Assembly (NCBI GenBank): GCA_001724315.1
Contig: MEEC01000254.1
Location: 1 to 6,740 of the forward strand
Length of the DNA: 6,740 nucleotides
Source of the DNA: Lautropia sp. SCN 70-15
Lineage (GTDB): Bacteria; Pseudomonadota; Gammaproteobacteria; Burkholderiales; Burkholderiaceae_E
Direction: 5' to 3'
Under the pieces are notes generated by a model. That model saw only the letters and a program-made list of their open reading frames with translations, made no database searches and was not told the DNA's origin. Of the stretch, positions 6,656 to 6,740 are shown piece by piece (position 1 is the first letter of the stretch; the number at the start of each line of letters is the position of its first letter). The position numbers were made by a program, and so were the translations under genes.

Positions 6656-6682
6656 ATGAAACACGAGGTGGAGACGCAATGA
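6656..6682 (+). CDS. Possible 8-codon leader ORF overlapping the amidohydrolase start
   Basis: ATG at 6656 opens a frame of eight codons (M-K-H-E-V-E-T-Q) that stops with TGA at 6680-6682. This stop overlaps the amidohydrolase ATG as ATGA. The leader spans the amidohydrolase ribosome site, which encodes its Glu-Val-Glu part. No clear Shine-Dalgarno precedes the leader ATG, so translation is uncertain. It could serve translational coupling or be chance. Confidence 0.2.
   Translation: MKHEVETQ
6665..6673 (+). promoter_or_regulatory. Ribosome binding site of the amidohydrolase
   Basis: GAGGTGGAG contains two Shine-Dalgarno-like cores, GAGG at 6665-6668 and GGAG at 6670-6673; the latter lies 5 bases before the ATG at 6679. 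It supports that start. Confidence 0.65.
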
Positions 6683-6740
6683 ACGAACTGCTGATTCGCG
6701 GCGCCATGGTCTACGACGGCACCGGCGCGCCCGGCCGGCT
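6679..6740 (+). CDS. Amidohydrolase, probably D-aminoacylase family, 3' end outside window
   Basis: Only the first 20 codons and two bases are visible. They read M-N-E-L-L-I-R-G-A-M-V-Y-D-G-T-G-A-P-G-R. The pattern of a short strand, then I-R-G-x-x-V-x-D-G-T-G-A-P, is the typical opening of the composite beta domain of N-acyl-D-amino-acid deacylases and related metal-dependent amidohydrolases (dihydroorotase-like superfamily). D-aminoacylases hydrolyse N-acyl-D-amino acids to the free D-amino acid and a carboxylate. The metal-binding His motif would lie beyond the edge, so the exact substrate class cannot be checked. The gene is divergent from panE across a 96-base spacer and has a good ribosome site. 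Superfamily is fairly secure; the D-aminoacylase call is likely but based on very few residues. Confidence 0.7.
   Translation, partial: MNELLIRGAMVYDGTGAPGR

Overview
The window is very GC-rich (about 70% by eye) and densely coded, with short intergenic gaps and strong third-position G/C bias. The proteins (a CrgA-like LysR regulator, a Tex transcription accessory protein, a PanE-type reductase and a D-aminoacylase-like amidohydrolase) look like a free-living betaproteobacterium, probably Burkholderiales. That placement is an inference from general resemblance, not a database result. I see no tRNA, rRNA, CRISPR array or insertion sequence, and nothing marks a recent mobile-element boundary.

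Layout on the + strand: a LysR-type regulator enters from the left edge without its DNA-binding domain and ends at 756. A 106-base gap follows, then a complete tex gene (863-3352). Tex ends convergently against a minus-strand operon, with 17 bases between the two stop codons. An 8-bp-stem inverted repeat contains both stops.

The minus-strand operon reads right to left: a ketopantoate reductase-family gene (panE, 6582-5623), then a 255-residue protein I do not recognise (5606-4839), then a VirD4/TraG-like coupling-type ATPase (4833-3370). The gaps are 16 and 5 bases, so the three are probably co-transcribed, and the ATPase is probably translationally coupled to the unknown protein. The ATPase keeps Walker A, Walker B and other coupling-protein motifs but has no membrane-anchor region, and no relaxase or type IV secretion gene is visible. 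This ATPase plus unknown partner is the most likely undescribed system here.

Right of panE is a 96-base divergent intergenic region with an AT-richer island, three TCGAT repeats spaced exactly 7 bp, a small hairpin and an 8-codon leader ORF. The start of an amidohydrolase (D-aminoacylase-like) on the + strand runs off the right edge.

Functionally, tex and the LysR gene look like ordinary chromosomal genes. PanE belongs to pantothenate/CoA synthesis or a related 2-oxoacid reduction. The sequence does not explain why a coupling-type ATPase sits in its operon.
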